A stretch of 64,000 nucleotides of DNA, taken from the NCBI GenBank assembly GCA_012932865.1, contig SAXG01000006.1:1240001-1304000 (forward strand), read 5' to 3'. Positions 17,598 to 30,262 of the stretch are shown in pieces; the stretch's first letter is position 1; each line of letters opens with the position of its first letter. The notes under the pieces were generated by a model that saw only the letters and a list, made by a program, of their open reading frames with translations, searched no databases and was not told the origin of the DNA. A program made the translations under genes and the position numbers. Source of the stretch: Amylostereum areolatum. Taxonomy: Eukaryota; Basidiomycota; Agaricomycetes; Russulales; Stereaceae.

Positions 17598-20560
17598 CAG
17601 CTCCTCATCCCTAGTGGGAAGTCCATCTCACAAAATCTGATTAAGTCTAATCATATCACTTAATTTCAATCTGATGAGATTTGATGAGATGAGTGAGCAA
17701 ATGTGGTCTTTTTTCGATTGAAATCAATTATTTTCTCTTCTTGCACCATCTATCTGTGCCTAACTATAGATTGATATGCCATGGAATCTGTTTCCATCCA
17801 TTCTAATGTCTTCACATCTCCGTTCTCTCATCTAATAGGAATGGGAAAACACATTCATTGAAATATATTGAGACAAATCAGAATCTATTAGTATAATACT
17901 AGTAACTAACGGCCCTCGAACTCATGCCACTGCATGCAATCACATGTTCCCAAGAATTGTCTTGTATAAGTGGCTGATAGATATACTGCAATCCACCAGT
18001 TAGTAAGCTGAGAAGTGAATTGAACACGTGAAGGACGTTCCGCCATCCATATTCCTACCCACGGCATGATTTGCCTGTTGAAGTTGTGTTCTCGGCTTTC
18101 TAAAAGATAGAGTTAGCTAAAGAGTGTAGTTGTGCAATGCGATAAGTCTTATCTGCGCTTTTTCGGCGGCCACATAGTGCTAGCAACCAGACACCATCAG
18201 GTTGTGTGACAGTGGAAAGATGTAGGTGGCTTACAGCATGTTTCTATGAAGCAAGACGGGCCCAGTGTGCATTGAATTCACCATCTGTGCCAGTTGCATG
18301 GGTTTGTTTCCACATATTAATCTGTTGCTGTCGAAGTCACATTAGATATTCTACAAGGACAGTTATAAACAAAAATGTACTTGGCTGTGATATGCGTAGT
18401 TTGAGGTTCATAGACACAGTCTTGCACACTGGCCCGCACACAAGGAGATTGACCCAATGCTCACACAACGGGGTTGACAGCAGGCTTGGCCGGAAGGTCA
18501 TCTGGGGGCACTCTAGACGGATGTGATCCTTTGTCAATGGGCACGGCTGGAAGATGGTGAGACAAGAAAGGTGTGACAACAAATCTTCTGACTTTCTACA
18601 TCTGCCTCGCTGCCTGCTTCACCAGTTTGCTGTGGCGAGTTGTTGGATGTCATGGTGGAAGCTGTAGGAGGTAGTGGGGGTAAGTTGTCCACTTTGTAGG
18701 TGATATTGGCACTAGATAGGATGACACGTCAGAAATTTGGACTGGGTTAAGGGTTCTTCTGGGCTTACAATATATTTGCATCCTTGTCATCATTTTGCTA
18801 CTGCTGATTCATGACTTAGAGACAGTACACGTAGGTGAGCTGACACAGGATATACCTCTGGCAAATTGACCTGCACTTCTGGCATAGTATCTGGGCAACG
18901 GTCGACCTCAGGAGATACCGAGGCTAGTCTGGCAGAGTCGGGAGACAAAGGGTCTGGTAGTAGAGGGGGTTGCACGGTGGAAGAGGGAATGGGAGAGTGA
19001 GGTGTGGCTATAGTGGGACCAGGACTGGAGGTTCTTGCCTTTTTTCTGGGTGCATGAACACAACACCACTGAGTTGCACTATTGCTAGGAGTGTTGCTGT
19101 CATCTTTAGATGAACCAGAACTGACAACAACAATGTCATTGTCATTGTCATTATCAAGTTATGACAGTTACCGGAACGGTCACGACCATGTAATTCAGCC
19201 ACTATTGGGAGTGCATGTTAACAAGGAGCTGCTCCGCCTTCCAATGGCCTTTGCATAGACTGAGAACGGGATACTGATGTTCAAGCTCCGCATAAGTCCC
19301 ACTGCAAACTTGAGGAGGTCCTTTCATCTACAATCAAGGTGCCTGTCCACGTTCTTTGAAGGACTCCAAAATATTGTGCACCAACTGTCTAATGTTGGAG
19401 AGAATGGCAGTGCTGATTATGGAGCCATCTTCGTCGATGATGTAGTTGGTGGAGGCATCGCTTCCTTGCAAGATGGCTTGGCAACCACACTTTTTGGGGC
19501 CGGAGATATGTTGAAGATAGTAATGCGGACAATCTTTAGCTTCAACTACATTATGTAATATGTGATAGAAGGGGATGGAAGACTCTAGGAAGAACCAAAA
19601 CAATATGGAATTCACTGTGCGAGACTGTGCGGAGCATATGATTCTTACTGTACACTTTCACATGAAAGCTGTGGTAGATGACTGAGCACACTCTTGGTGC
19701 TGATTAATTATGTATGACACCACTTTCTTACGCCTTTTATGATTGGCTCTTATGGCACAGTGGTTTGGGTATGTAAGGCTCTCGTATTTTGTCCTGCCTT
19801 CTCACTCGAAGTATCCCTTCGACTTACTTATTTCTCTCTTGCTTACATACCTTACTATAGTGTCTCACTGACTTGGATAAGGTATAATACATAACTCAAA
19901 GTATCCCTTTGACTGAGCGTCTCACTGACTTGGATAAGTCTGTTCAACAGATTATGGGCACTGGCCTTATCTATCTAACCCTCAAGTCGTACAAAGTTCT
20001 TTAACGGCAAGTAAAATTCATTTGTCCCACTCACTCCCCAATTTGCTTGGCTCCGGGCCTTGTATTGTGTTCTCACCCTGAAGGGGTAACACGAGCGCGT
20101 CAAGGAAGCCCTGAAGTGGGCAGAAGCCATTGCGAGCCCTCTTGCCCCCCGTCCTTCTGCACGCTACAATACAGTTTGGCCCATTAGGGGCATGGTCTTT
20201 TACTTATCTAGGTTGCGTGCAGGCATTTCATTCTCAGCTGTCCTAAAGACGTCTTAGGACATGTAGTGTTGTAGCACCCTAAAACCAAGTGACCTCACTT
20301 GAGGAAGCTGGCAGGAAGGGCCTCTAGCAACGCTTGTGCCGTCGCTAAGCCAGTACATAATTACTATATTTAGGTAATTAGGCAAGCACTAGGGGAGCCT
20401 AGCGTAATGCTATAGATGCTTGTGAAAAGTTGGCTGGTGCCCTTAGGTGTGGGCCAGTTTATGTGTCGCAATCCAGAGAGAGGTAGTCAATCTACCCTAG
20501 AGAACCTGTTACAACTGCACATCACATACTATAACTGTTCATACAAGTACTATAGGTGCG
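17598..20560. other. intergenic stretch without a supported gene
   Basis: About 3 kb of moderately AT-rich sequence. No reading frame here shows protein-like composition or a known motif. Small signals: a short direct repeat containing tctcactgacttggataag (near 19863 and 19920), a tRNA A-box-like stretch (TGGCACAGTGGTTTGGG near 19751), and possible 5' LTR or leader DNA of the Copia element between about 20200 and 20700. I could not define LTR ends for the Copia element. Confidence 0.5.
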
Positions 20561-20700
20561 CATAGACATTGAGGCAGAGCAAAAACCTTAGGGTTTCTGG
20601 TTTAGAGTATAGACACAGGGGAGGGTTGCTGCCTCTTTGCAACTTTTGGGATCTGGGTCTGACCACTCCTCAATCCATATTATCACCACCAAGACTTATC

Positions 20701-21693
20701 ATGTCTTCAAACTCGCTCTCTTCCAGCTTCGTCAAACCTGATGCGACAAACTGGAAATCCTGGTCGCGCAACATGCAGAACCTGCTGCAGAGCAGGAAAT
20801 TGTCGTGTGTCATCAATGGCCAGAAGCCTTGAGCCAAGGGTAAAATTACCATCCAAATTACATCAGCGCCCAAGATGGAACTCTTCACTCTCTCTGGCAA
20901 AGACTACAATGAAGTCAGAGGAGACTGGGAAGACAATGATGATGCAGCCTTTGGTCTTCTCAAACTTGCTTGTGTCACTGCAGTGCGCAGCAAGATAGAG
21001 TACTAGACATCGTCTTATGGCGCCTGGGGGGTCTTGGAGGGGATCTACTCCAGACCTGGCATCATGACCGCATTCACCAGCTTCAATCTCTACCAACAAC
21101 ATTGCCTCTCCGAGTCAGAGCCTCTTCATCCTCAAATCGACAAGATGATGGAGGAGTATAATATCCTAGGTGATAATTGTCTTGGACTATCCGACATGTT
21201 CCATGCCTTCGTCGCCCTCAAGGCTCTTCCTGACTCCTTTCAGGAGTTAGTTCCTGTCATCCTCAACTCCTTCCCTGACATCACCAAGGCAAATTCTGAA
21301 GACATCTTTATTCACATCATCAAGAAGGAGTCTCATCGCAAGGGTAAAGTTGCTACCCTTGCATTCTCCAAGGCAAGAGGAAAAGGAAAGGGAGGGGGAT
21401 TCTCATTGTTATCATCTGCACAGAAGAAAAATAACAAGGACCTCAAATGTTTCTACTATGACACGTATGGCCACAAAAAGGCTGAATGTCGCAAGTGCAA
21501 GAAGGATGAGGAAGAGGCAAAGAAGAAAGGTGGAGAGGGCAGCGGCTGTAACAACGGAGTCGATCACGTGCCAACAACAACAACAATACACAACAAAATA
21601 AGAAAGAAACTCGAAGTCAACCTCCTCGAGCACGACTACACAGGTCAGCGCGCGAAGCCGCAGAGGCACTACTTAGGCACTGCAAATGACTAG
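20701..21693 (+). pseudogene. gag: Copia gag, degenerate
   Basis: Starts at ATG 20701 (MSSNSLSSSFVKPDATNWKS, the usual start style of Copia gag). It is interrupted by stops near 20830 and 21004. From 21034 it is open to 21693, with a gag core (LGLSDMFHAFVALKALPDSF; FPDITKANSEDIFIHIIKKE). The zinc knuckle is CFYYDTYGHKKAEC, in which the second Cys is Tyr, so it is broken. A Lys/Glu-rich tail follows. Confidence 0.8.
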
Positions 21694-22178
21694 TCCAAAG
21701 ACCAAGTTTAGCATTAGTCACAGTTCTAAGATACAGTAGAAACACTGCTTACCTAGTCCAAAGACCAAGAGGTCGAGATGAGGACTAGGCTCGCTACATG
21801 CACTCCTTTTATACTACTAGGGCAACCCACTTCAGAGCCCCTTGACCCACATAATATCCTAAGTACAGTAATTGTATTCTACCAATCCTATGCGCTGATT
21901 CTATGCTGTGCACATAAGCGGAGTTCCGAAGTCCGAAATTAGATGATACATCATGTGAAGGAAAATATGTGCTTAGTCACGTGACCAACCCAGTCATAAT
22001 TCCAAGTCCAAAACAATGTCTTTCTACCGTCATAATAAAATGAAAAGGGTGTAAGTCCCTTTGAGGAAAAAGATAGGGGCTATTGACGTGTGTCGTCACA
22101 GCGGCGGGGGACCTACTGTAAATACCCTATAGGTGTCTTCGTCTTCAGACGCCAATGACATGAAGATTTCCTGGTATA
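21694..22178 (+). other. Copia gag-integrase gap, protease not found
   Basis: About 480 bp where a Copia protease (DSGA/DTGA) is expected. I see no such motif. A direct repeat, ctagtccaaagaccaag (near 21692 and 21752), suggests a small rearrangement or insertion. No ORF is convincing. Confidence 0.4.
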
Positions 22179-22179
22179 T

Positions 22180-24478
22180 TGCCCTATGCCCCTCTTGCTA
22201 TGCACCAGTTCATTTCAGTTGGCATGCTTGAGGAATGGGGTTTCACCATCAAACTTCGTAGGTCTGGCAGATGCACCATTTCAAAAGGAGACACTACTGT
22301 GGGGCACGTCACAAAGCAGGAAAATATATACTGGTCACGTTACACCCTGCGCCTACAACTTGGTGAAAGCGGAAAAGGTCAAAATGACTACGACGGACAT
22401 TATGTACCAACATTTTGGACACATCTCTCATGGTACACTTACAAAGTTAACACCAGATGTCGTCAAAGGAGTGCACATTGGCCCAGCATCTTGTCCCTCT
22501 GATTATTGCCATGGTTGTCAGATAGGAAAGTCAACACATCAAACATTCTCAGTTTCAGAGAAATGCGCTACGCAGGTGTTGGGAAAGATTCATTCTGACC
22601 TAGCAGGACCCATGCGTATAAAATCAATTTAAGAAAATATCTATGTGGCTACATTCCTCGACAATAGTTTGTCTTTCAGTGCTATCTACTATCTGAAGGC
22701 TAAAAGCGAGCTTGTGAAAGTGTTCGAGCACTTTAGAGCATGGGCTAAAAATCAGACGGGCAAAAAGGTAGGAATTTTTTACTCTAATCATGGAGGGGAG
22801 TTCACTAGTTGGGAACTCGAGGATCGGTTTAAAGAACTGGGAATAGAACATCATATGTCTATGCCGTACACACCACAACTTAATGGACAAGTGGAACAAT
22901 TTAATTGTACGATCCTTGAAAAGGCGATGGCTATGCTTCACCACACTGGCCTTAGCTTAGGATTCTGGCAGTATGTAGTCGAAGCTGCTGTCCACATCTA
23001 CAATCATACACCGACTCAGATCTAACAGTGGCACACTCCGCTTAAGCGCTGGACAAAGGGAAAGGATATTCCCAATGTCACGTACCTTAGGGTATTTGGT
23101 TGCGCTACTAAGGCATTCATAGTCAAGGATAAACATCACAAGCTACAAGGAAGGACATTCCCTGCAATATTTATTGGTTATTAACCCGGTGCCAGTGGGT
23201 ATCAGTTGTGGGTAAAGGAAAAGAGAACCATGGTCATTGCTGCCTACAGCGAGGTAGACTTTGACGAAACCTCTTCTCCAGCAAAACCTAGTTTGCCAGC
23301 TCTGGTTCAGCCGCCGCCTGTTGTGTGTCTGGAAGATCTAGTTCCAGATGTCAAAATTCCTGAAAAACATTGTCATGCTCAACCATCGGCACCTACTCAA
23401 GCTGATCCTGGTCCTGCAGTAGGCAAAGAAAAGAAAGATGGTGGTGAGGAAGAAGTTGAAAACCCACTGTCTGAGCATGAAGAGGAAGAGGTCAAGGAGA
23501 CGGAATCTGTCATCTCTGACCTCACCACCCTTTCTCCATCCTCTTCACCACCACAAACTCCACCACGTATCCCTGCAGTGGGAGTCACACTGCTCCTACA
23601 AACTTCTCAAACTAGTCAGTACTATGACGCTCTGGCAAACCCCCCACATGTAGACTACTCCCCACCTTTGCATGAGCCTGTCACACCTGAACAAAGGCTG
23701 CAAAAAAATTGTGCAGATTTGAAACCGCACTACAACAATCCAGATAATGTGCACAGTGTAGGGAGGTCTAGCCAGGTCAATGCAACTATGGGCAGACAAG
23801 GAGGTTGTTGTCATGTAATGGGAAGAATGTGTTTGCTTTCGGCTTTGCTGGATACAGCAGCATTGCCTGACCCACAGTCTTTTAGAGAAGCAATGGCATC
23901 ACATGAAGCGGCGCAGTGGAGGGAAGTGTGTCAATATGAGAAAAATGCGCTAGACAAAATGAGAACTTAGAGATTGGTGGACAGACCCAAGGATGTGAAC
24001 ATTATCACTTGCAAATGGGTCTTCAAGCGTAAATCAGACACGCTATTTCATGCTCGCATGGTCGCTAGGGGCTTCAAACAGGAGTACAGCAAGACAGAAA
24101 CCTTCAGCCCTGTTGCCTGGTTTGAAATAATCCGTTTCTGCCTTGCATTGGCCGCATAAGAAGATTGGGAAATACATGGCATAGATGTTAAGTCGGCATT
24201 CCTATATGGGCAACTGAAGGAAGAAATCTACATAGAGCAATCAGAAGATTTCGTAGATCCTGCACATTCAGAGAAAGTCATCTTACTACTTAAGGCCATC
24301 TATAGTCTTAAACAAGCTGCTAGGCAGTGGAACATGGTAATTGACACACTCCTAAAGGAGTTGGGCTTTGTCTGTACTTATTTGGACAGGGAATTATACG
24401 TCTATCATTGACAGGAGGGGAACACAGTTATCATTTTGATACTGTATGTCGACTACATGGCGTTAATAGGGAACTCAC
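22180..24478 (+). pseudogene. pol: Copia pol: integrase and first half of reverse transcriptase
   Basis: GAG-pre-integrase with zinc residues (YQHFGHISHGTL; CHGCQIGKS), then the integrase core: HSDLAGPM, YSNHGGEF (the usual D of SDNGGEF is N) and TPQLNGQVEQFN. A Ser/Pro/Glu-rich linker follows. The reverse transcriptase has TCKWVFKRKSD, MVARGFKQEYSKTETFSP, VKSAFLYGQLKEEIY and LYVDYMAL, where the catalytic YVDD has become YVDY. Stops lie near 22630, 23023, 23182, 23968, 24157 and 24408. It is inactive. Confidence 0.85.
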
Positions 24479-24927
24479 TGTCAGCAACGACTAGTGCAAC
24501 AGCACCAAGTTACGACACAGCTGACTAGAGATGGAGGGAAGCCGATCAGACACGGCAACAGACAAGGGAAAGCAAGCAAAGTTGGTAGAATTGACTAGCT
24601 CGAGATAAGGAGTATGTACAGCGAGAGCAAGCCTTATATACACAAGAGGAGAGAGACTTAGGTAAGCAACTGATACATGGCGATCAGTAAGCAGACCTAG
24701 TATAAGTAAGCAGTTGTATGTAAAAGAGCACAGTATGAGTCAGTATCGTACAGCATGAGTCAAGAGAAAGGAGTCAGGCCCGGGCCGAGATGAGTCATGT
24801 GGGTCCAGGCAGGATATAGATGAACCGGGTCCGGGCTGAAGTGGAGCTGGACCGGTGATAAGTCGATAAGTCCTAAAGCGTGTAACCAATGTAAAGTAAA
24901 AAAGAAAATTATAGACCGTTCATAACA
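24479..24927 (-). repeat. family B 3' LTR
   Basis: 449 bp. On the minus strand it starts TGTTATGAACGG and ends GTTGCTGACA. It contains TATATAAGG and, about 34 nt further, ATCTCGAGCT. The partner is at 34275-34732. By eye they differ at scattered transitions and a few short indels, so family B is older than the family A copy at 4948. Confidence 0.9.
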
Positions 24928-26793
24928 TCACCCCTTCCTTGAATTTGATGTCCTCGTCGTAATCAGATCCAGCTTCTTCCTCTGGCAGGAGTTCCCAACG
25001 ATTAAGGCGTGTAGGTTTTGGGGCACCTGGATGTTTACAGTGGAAGTCGGCAATACATTTCTTGGCATTCTGGAGATTGGCGAGAGGCTCCCAAGTATTG
25101 TCATTGTCTGGGTAGTCTTTCCATTTGACGAGGTACTTGCATAGACTTCCTCTCCTTGGACCAGCTCTGGGGGTGGAGGTGCAGGTGCTTTCTGGTTGTC
25201 AAAGGCGGGGCCATTGTGTGGAGATAGGAGCAGGGAGGCGAAGCTTGTAAGCTGATGCTCCGACTTTTTCTAGGATTTCAAAAGGACCGAAGCGCTTGTC
25301 GTCCAGCTTTTGCATAGGACATGCCGTTTTGATTACGGTTTGGCCATCTCTTGTTTTGGCTTCCAGCCAGACAAAGTCGCCAATTTTGTAATCTATTGGC
25401 TCATCCTTTTTACGATCGTAAAAGCACTTCTGATCGTCCTGTGCTGCCTTTAGCGCAGAGTGTGCTTCTTCATAGATGTCTCGTATGCGTTGTGCAAACT
25501 CGTTCGCTGATGGGTTGTCTGTCTCACGTTGTGGATTCGTCCCTAGGTAGAGTTCTCGACCGTAGTTGGCAAAGTTGGGAGACATCCCAATCGAACTGTG
25601 GACCATGTTGTTGAGCACGGACATGGCAAGTGGAAGATAACGTGTCCAATTATCCTGTCGTTGATTGACGAAGATGCAAAGGTAGTTTTCTATAGTCATG
25701 TTGGAGCGCTCAGTCTGTCTGTCCATCTGAGGGTGGTAGTGGACGGGTTTCCTTTGATGCCCAACAGTTGGAACAATGCCGTGGTAAACTTGGATACAAA
25801 CGTGCTGCCACGGTCGCTGACAATCTTTCTCGGGATTCTATGATGGGGGACCATTTCGCGTAGGTACTCGAAGGCGAGTTCGTCCTCCATTAGGTCTTTA
25901 GGTCTTTGGTCGTGGCCCAGAACACCACCTGCTTGGTACCCATGCAGTTCACATTGCAGATGGCGTCCTTCCCATCCGAGACCGGGAGTGGCATAACAAA
26001 GTCAATGGATACATGCTCCTAAGGTGCTTGTGGTGGGTCATGGGGATGGAGCGGGGCGGCAATACGATCATGTCTAATTTTGGTACGTTGGCAGGTTTCA
26101 CATCCTTCAACATATTTCCAGACATCGTCTCTGATGGCAGGCCACCAGTAGTTGCGCGTGATAAGCTCATGGATCTTGTATCGTCCTGGATGACCGACAA
26201 GCGGGCCATCATGATGAGCTTGGATGATGTCTGCACGGAGTCCTTTGTCTCTTGGGACATAGAGTCTGTGTTGCCAGGTGACCGTTCCGTCTGCGTGTTC
26301 CAGCCATCCCTTCACTTTGAGTGCTAAGGCGCGTTCTACTGCATGGTCTCGGAGTAAGGTAGCCTCCTGAATCTGCTCAATGAAGACATTTTCAGGTTTA
26401 TTGGTTACAATTTCTGCATGGTTGAGGGTGCGAAAGAGTTCTGGTTTCAGAAGGACAATGTTTTCATTGTATTTCTCCCCCTTCTCAAGGCCCACTAGTC
26501 GGGAAATAGCGTCGGGTTTACCCATTGTCTTGCCAGGCTTGTGGAGTAGCATACAATGATATTCTTGTAGCTCCGTTAGCCACCGTGCTTGTCTCCAGCT
26601 TAGCTTCTGCGCCTTGCGGAAGTACGTGAGATTGCAATGATCTGACCAGATTTCAAACTCCTGTCGTGCTCCCATGAGATATTGTCTCCATTCCTCCAGC
26701 GCCATCATGATGGCCAGTAATTCCTTGTCGTAGATCTCATAGTTCCTCTCAGCTTCGCTGAGGGACTTGGAGAGGAAGGCAACCGGGTGCGCC

Positions 26794-27099
26794 TGTCAAG
26801 AATGACCGACTAAGGAATGCATCCAATAGCCTTCTAAGTCGCGACACAGGCAGTGGCTCAGAGGAAGGGGGAATCAGGGAACAAAGGGAGAACAGTACAT
26901 TGCACTCTAAGCCGGTAAAGACTAGGAGGAAAGACTAAGGAACTAGATACATGCAGGCCAGCTATATATACTAGGGAGGGGATGTGCACAGACCAAGGGG
27001 CACATCAGCGATGCCATCAAAGGGGATTGATCCACAGGTGTGAGATCAGATAGCGCGAGAAAGCAAGGAAAAAGCGGAGCAAAAGGGCGAACCGTGACA
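26794..27099 (-). repeat. solo LTR of a third LTR family, perfect 5-bp TSD
   Basis: 306 bp with ends TGTCA/TGACA, flanked by GCGCC on both sides (26789-26793 and 27100-27104). Removing it restores the family B RNase H sequence. Read on the minus strand it starts TGTCACGGTTCGC, similar to the family A LTR start (TGTCACGGATCG), but the rest differs. A TATA-like TATATATAG is present. It results from LTR-LTR recombination of a complete element. Confidence 0.9.
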
Positions 27100-27215
27100 G
27101 CGCCATTGTCCTGTTGTTGCGAAAGTACCGTGCTCGTGGCATAGTCAGAGGAGTCTGCTTCGACACAGAATTGCCCATCGTTTGTAGGGATTGCTAGAAC
27201 TGGCTGCAATGTTAT

Positions 27216-27858
27216 TAGAGCTCTTCACGAGTGGCTATACCCGTGAGTACCTGTAAGGCACATCCGTGGGTATTGCCATCCGCGGATACGAGTACTCGTG
27301 TGCCTGATACTCGTGAGAGTACAGGTATGACTTTTGAGCTCACAGGTTACCTGTGCAAGTACCTGTCAAATACCTGTCAGGTACTTTGGCAGGGTTGATC
27401 TTGATATAATTACAGATAATAGCTGTTGGATTGATATAAGCATTCTCTCTTGCAGATCCTTATATACTGTTGTTTCTATTGTGGCCCCTTTCTCATCTAT
27501 TTCCTCTCCTCCCCTCACATATATAGCTGAAAGCCTTGTGTGGTATGCTGTATCATACTCTGATACATGTTTACCTGTACTTAAATGTTACTAGCATTAT
27601 CCTTGCCTTGAAGATGAAGTGTCAATATGCCTAACAGAGCTTCCAAGATGAGTCTAAGAAGGCCACTACTGCTGCTTGTATCATATTTTCTAGGAACGAC
27701 AGGTACTTGTCATACCTGTGTATCCGCGAGTGGGAGTATCCATGTCACAGGTACCTGTGTGCCTGATACCCGTGAGAGTGGGAGTATAAGATCTGGAGCC
27801 ACAGGTACCTGTCTCAAGGTTGCAGGTACTTGTAAGAGTGCACTCGTGAAGAGCTCTA
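27216..27858. mobile_element. hAT MITE in family B pol
   Basis: 643 bp with an 18-bp perfect terminal inverted repeat TAGAGCTCTTCACGAGTG, flanked by an 8-bp target duplication (aatgttat left, gatgttat right, 7 of 8 matching). The left part matches the left 200 bp of the transposase-coding hAT at 2914, with the same repeats of ggtacctgt and acccgtgag type. It codes for nothing, so it is a deletion derivative of that hAT family. Removing it joins the two parts of the family B reverse transcriptase/RNase H region. Confidence 0.88.
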
Positions 27859-29500
27859 GATGTTATACATTGCTTGAGTTCCTCGAACACCTCCTGCTGC
27901 GGGATGTCCCAGACCCATTCCGTCTTCCCAGTGAGTTTAGCCATTGGGTGAGTGATGCCGCTGAAATTCTTGATAAAGCGACGGTAGAAGTTGCAGAAGC
28001 CCAAAAATGATTGAAGTTGTTTCTTTGTTTTGGGGGCTGGCCAATTGGTGATTGCTGCAACCTTTGCTAAATCCATGCAAACCCTTCCTCTACCAACGAT
28101 CATGCCTAGGTATTCGATTTATGCCTTCTCAAACTCGCACTTTTCTGGCCTCAGATAGAGTTTGTTCTCTCGCAGGAGCCGGAGGACCTCTATGACTATC
28201 CGACGATGTTCTTCTAGCATATGCATGAAGATGAGGATGTCATCCAAATAGATGACCAGGACTCCTTGGTGGATCAAATCTTTGAAGAGGTCATTCATCA
28301 TGGCTTGAAATGTAGACGGGGAGTTAGTGAGTCCAAAGAACATGACCGTAGGCTCGTAAAGGCCTTTGTTCGTGCGGAATGCAGCTTTCCATTTGTCTCC
28401 TTCCTTAATCCAAACATTGTTGTACCCCCATCGAACATCAAGTTTGGTAAAGTGCTGTGCTCCCTTAAGCTTATCGACCAACTCCTGAATGAGCGGGAGC
28501 AGGTAGCAGTTCTTTATCGTCATCTCATTGAGTTTCCGATAGTCTTGCACAGGATGTAATGAGCCGTCTTTTTTCTTAATGAAGAAGAACGGGGAGGCCA
28601 TAGGGAATTTGGATGGCTGAATCCATCCAGATCTCAGGTTCTCCTCCAAAAAAGCGTCCAGTTGCTTCTGCTTGTCCAATGTGAGGAGATAGACTTTGCA
28701 ATCGACCAGTTTGAAGTTAGGGGTTAGCTCAATAGTGTGATCCCATGGGCGCCGCTCAGAAAGCTTATTGAAGTCGTCCTTATCAAAGATATCTTTGAAT
28801 TTGTGGTAAGCGACTGGGACACGTTCTGAGAAGGTCTGTTCCTTTTTCTTCGCGTGTTCTTCGATTGCAATGTTTGAGGCATGGGTCCGAATGTGGTATT
28901 TTGCCTTATAACCATCCCAATCAAACGCAAACAGCTGTTCATATTTTTCTATATGGATGGGCTCTTCTTCCTCTTCTTCGTCATTGTCAATGTTGAGCAG
29001 AGGAGGGGGCCGGGTGCAGCTAGTAGGACATTGGTCAAATTTGATCAATCCTGATTTCCAGTTGATGTGAGGATTATGTTGTTTTAGCCATTCGTGTCCG
29101 ACGAACAGGTCTGTATTTTCCAGGTTTGAGACTGCAAGATCGATGTGTTCCTCATGGTTCTAGATAATCAGGCGGAGCATAACATATTCTGTGATGGGTC
29201 CTCCTGCATTGAGAGTACCGTCTGTGTTCTGTACTGGTATTGGATGTGCTGTGCGTCACGTAGGGATATGATTATCCTGTACGAATTTTGTGTTGATACA
29301 CGAACCCGTGCAACCACTGTCTAGGAGTGCGAGAGCTTTGATGATGCGCTTGGAATCTACCACAAGTTGTGTGGGGATGACCGTTTGTTCCTTCATGTTT
29401 GAGGAGTGTATGAACTGCATGGGAGTGGCAAGCTCTAATAGAGCTTGGCATGCTAATCTGTCTCCCATTCCAGTTATCTCCTTGATGGCTTCATAAGTAG

Positions 29501-30262
29501 CCTCATCCCGGCGTCAATGGTGTGTCTAGATGCAAAGGATTGCAATCATGCTTTCGGGTTTGTCTTCCCTTAAGCGTTGAATTGTCCATTGAGCCGTTTC
29601 AGGTGCCATATAACATGATTTGGGCGCCGTGCCCCTTCCATCGCATGGTGTTGTCCCTGTCTCCACAGGGTCTATGACCAAAACCGAGTTCGTATTCAAA
29701 GCTGTATCTGAAACTGAAGCTGAAACCGATGCCGTATCTAAAGCCAAAGGCTCACAAATTGAAGCCTGAGTATCTAAAATAACAACGGGACATGTGCCCG
29801 TACCGATAGAGTCCATAGTAGTACAGTCCAAATCAACAATGTGCATATGCAAACGAGAACCAGGCCACCAAGGCACAACAAAACCAGATGAGCGAGAAAC
29901 AGAAACTTGGGCTTCAGATGCCGTGTACATCGTCAGCCCCCTCAAAAACCCTCCTTCTTCTCCTCCACCTTCGGCTGAGCCTGAAGCGCATCCATCACGC
30001 TTTTCCGATCTTCGGCCAACAGGCTCCTGGCCCAAGCGGTGGGCGTTTTGAATGTCTGTGCTCGAGCCTCCCGCTTTGGTGGTTCCGTGTACCGGTTCCT
30101 CCCCTACATGTCTCGGATGTTCTTTACGTCCACCCTGCAGTCCCGCACCTGATAGACATTCTGTCCGCAGCGGCAGCATCGGCCCTTAATGTCGACACGG
30201 TTGACATCTATCAGCTGTCCTTTGCCACCGTGTGCCGTGCCGGGTCCATCGCGTCCCCCTTG
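29501..30262 (-). pseudogene. family B gag end and gag-pol linker
   Basis: Contains a CCHC-type zinc knuckle read on the minus strand near 30165-30140 (CRCGQNVYQVRDC), in which the His is replaced by Tyr. A low-complexity linker towards the protease follows, including repeats of the AETEAETD kind near 29700-29740. The frames are broken and no separate gene is visible. Confidence 0.5.

Larger units (their letters stand above)
24930..29500 (-). pseudogene. pol: family B pol: protease, RT, RNase H, integrase, chromodomain
   Basis: From the right: protease (ALALLDSGCTGSCIN near 29330); reverse transcriptase 28119-29048 with IYLDDILIF; a stop (TAA) just before the next segment, IEYLGMIVG; then QSFLGFCNFYRRFIKNF to 27859. 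RNase H is interrupted by a MITE (27216-27858) and a solo LTR (26794-27099). Integrase has HPGRYKIHELITRNYWWP and CETCQRTKIR (26019-26708), SDRGSTFVSKF (near 25820) and DRQTERSN. The chromodomain is [18 protein letters not shown] near 25090. The frame ends DEDIKFKEG and enters the LTR. Frameshifts, stops and insertions make it inactive. Confidence 0.9.

Noticed and set aside
19743..19830. tRNA gene or tRNA-derived SINE (A-box-like TGGCACAGTGGTTTGGG)
   Set aside because: No matching B box or cloverleaf could be drawn, and no poly-A or TSD is seen.
27216..27858. Exon-like ORFs (127 codons) across the hAT MITE
   Set aside because: They merge MITE repeats with the antisense of family B pol; TIRs and TSD explain the segment.
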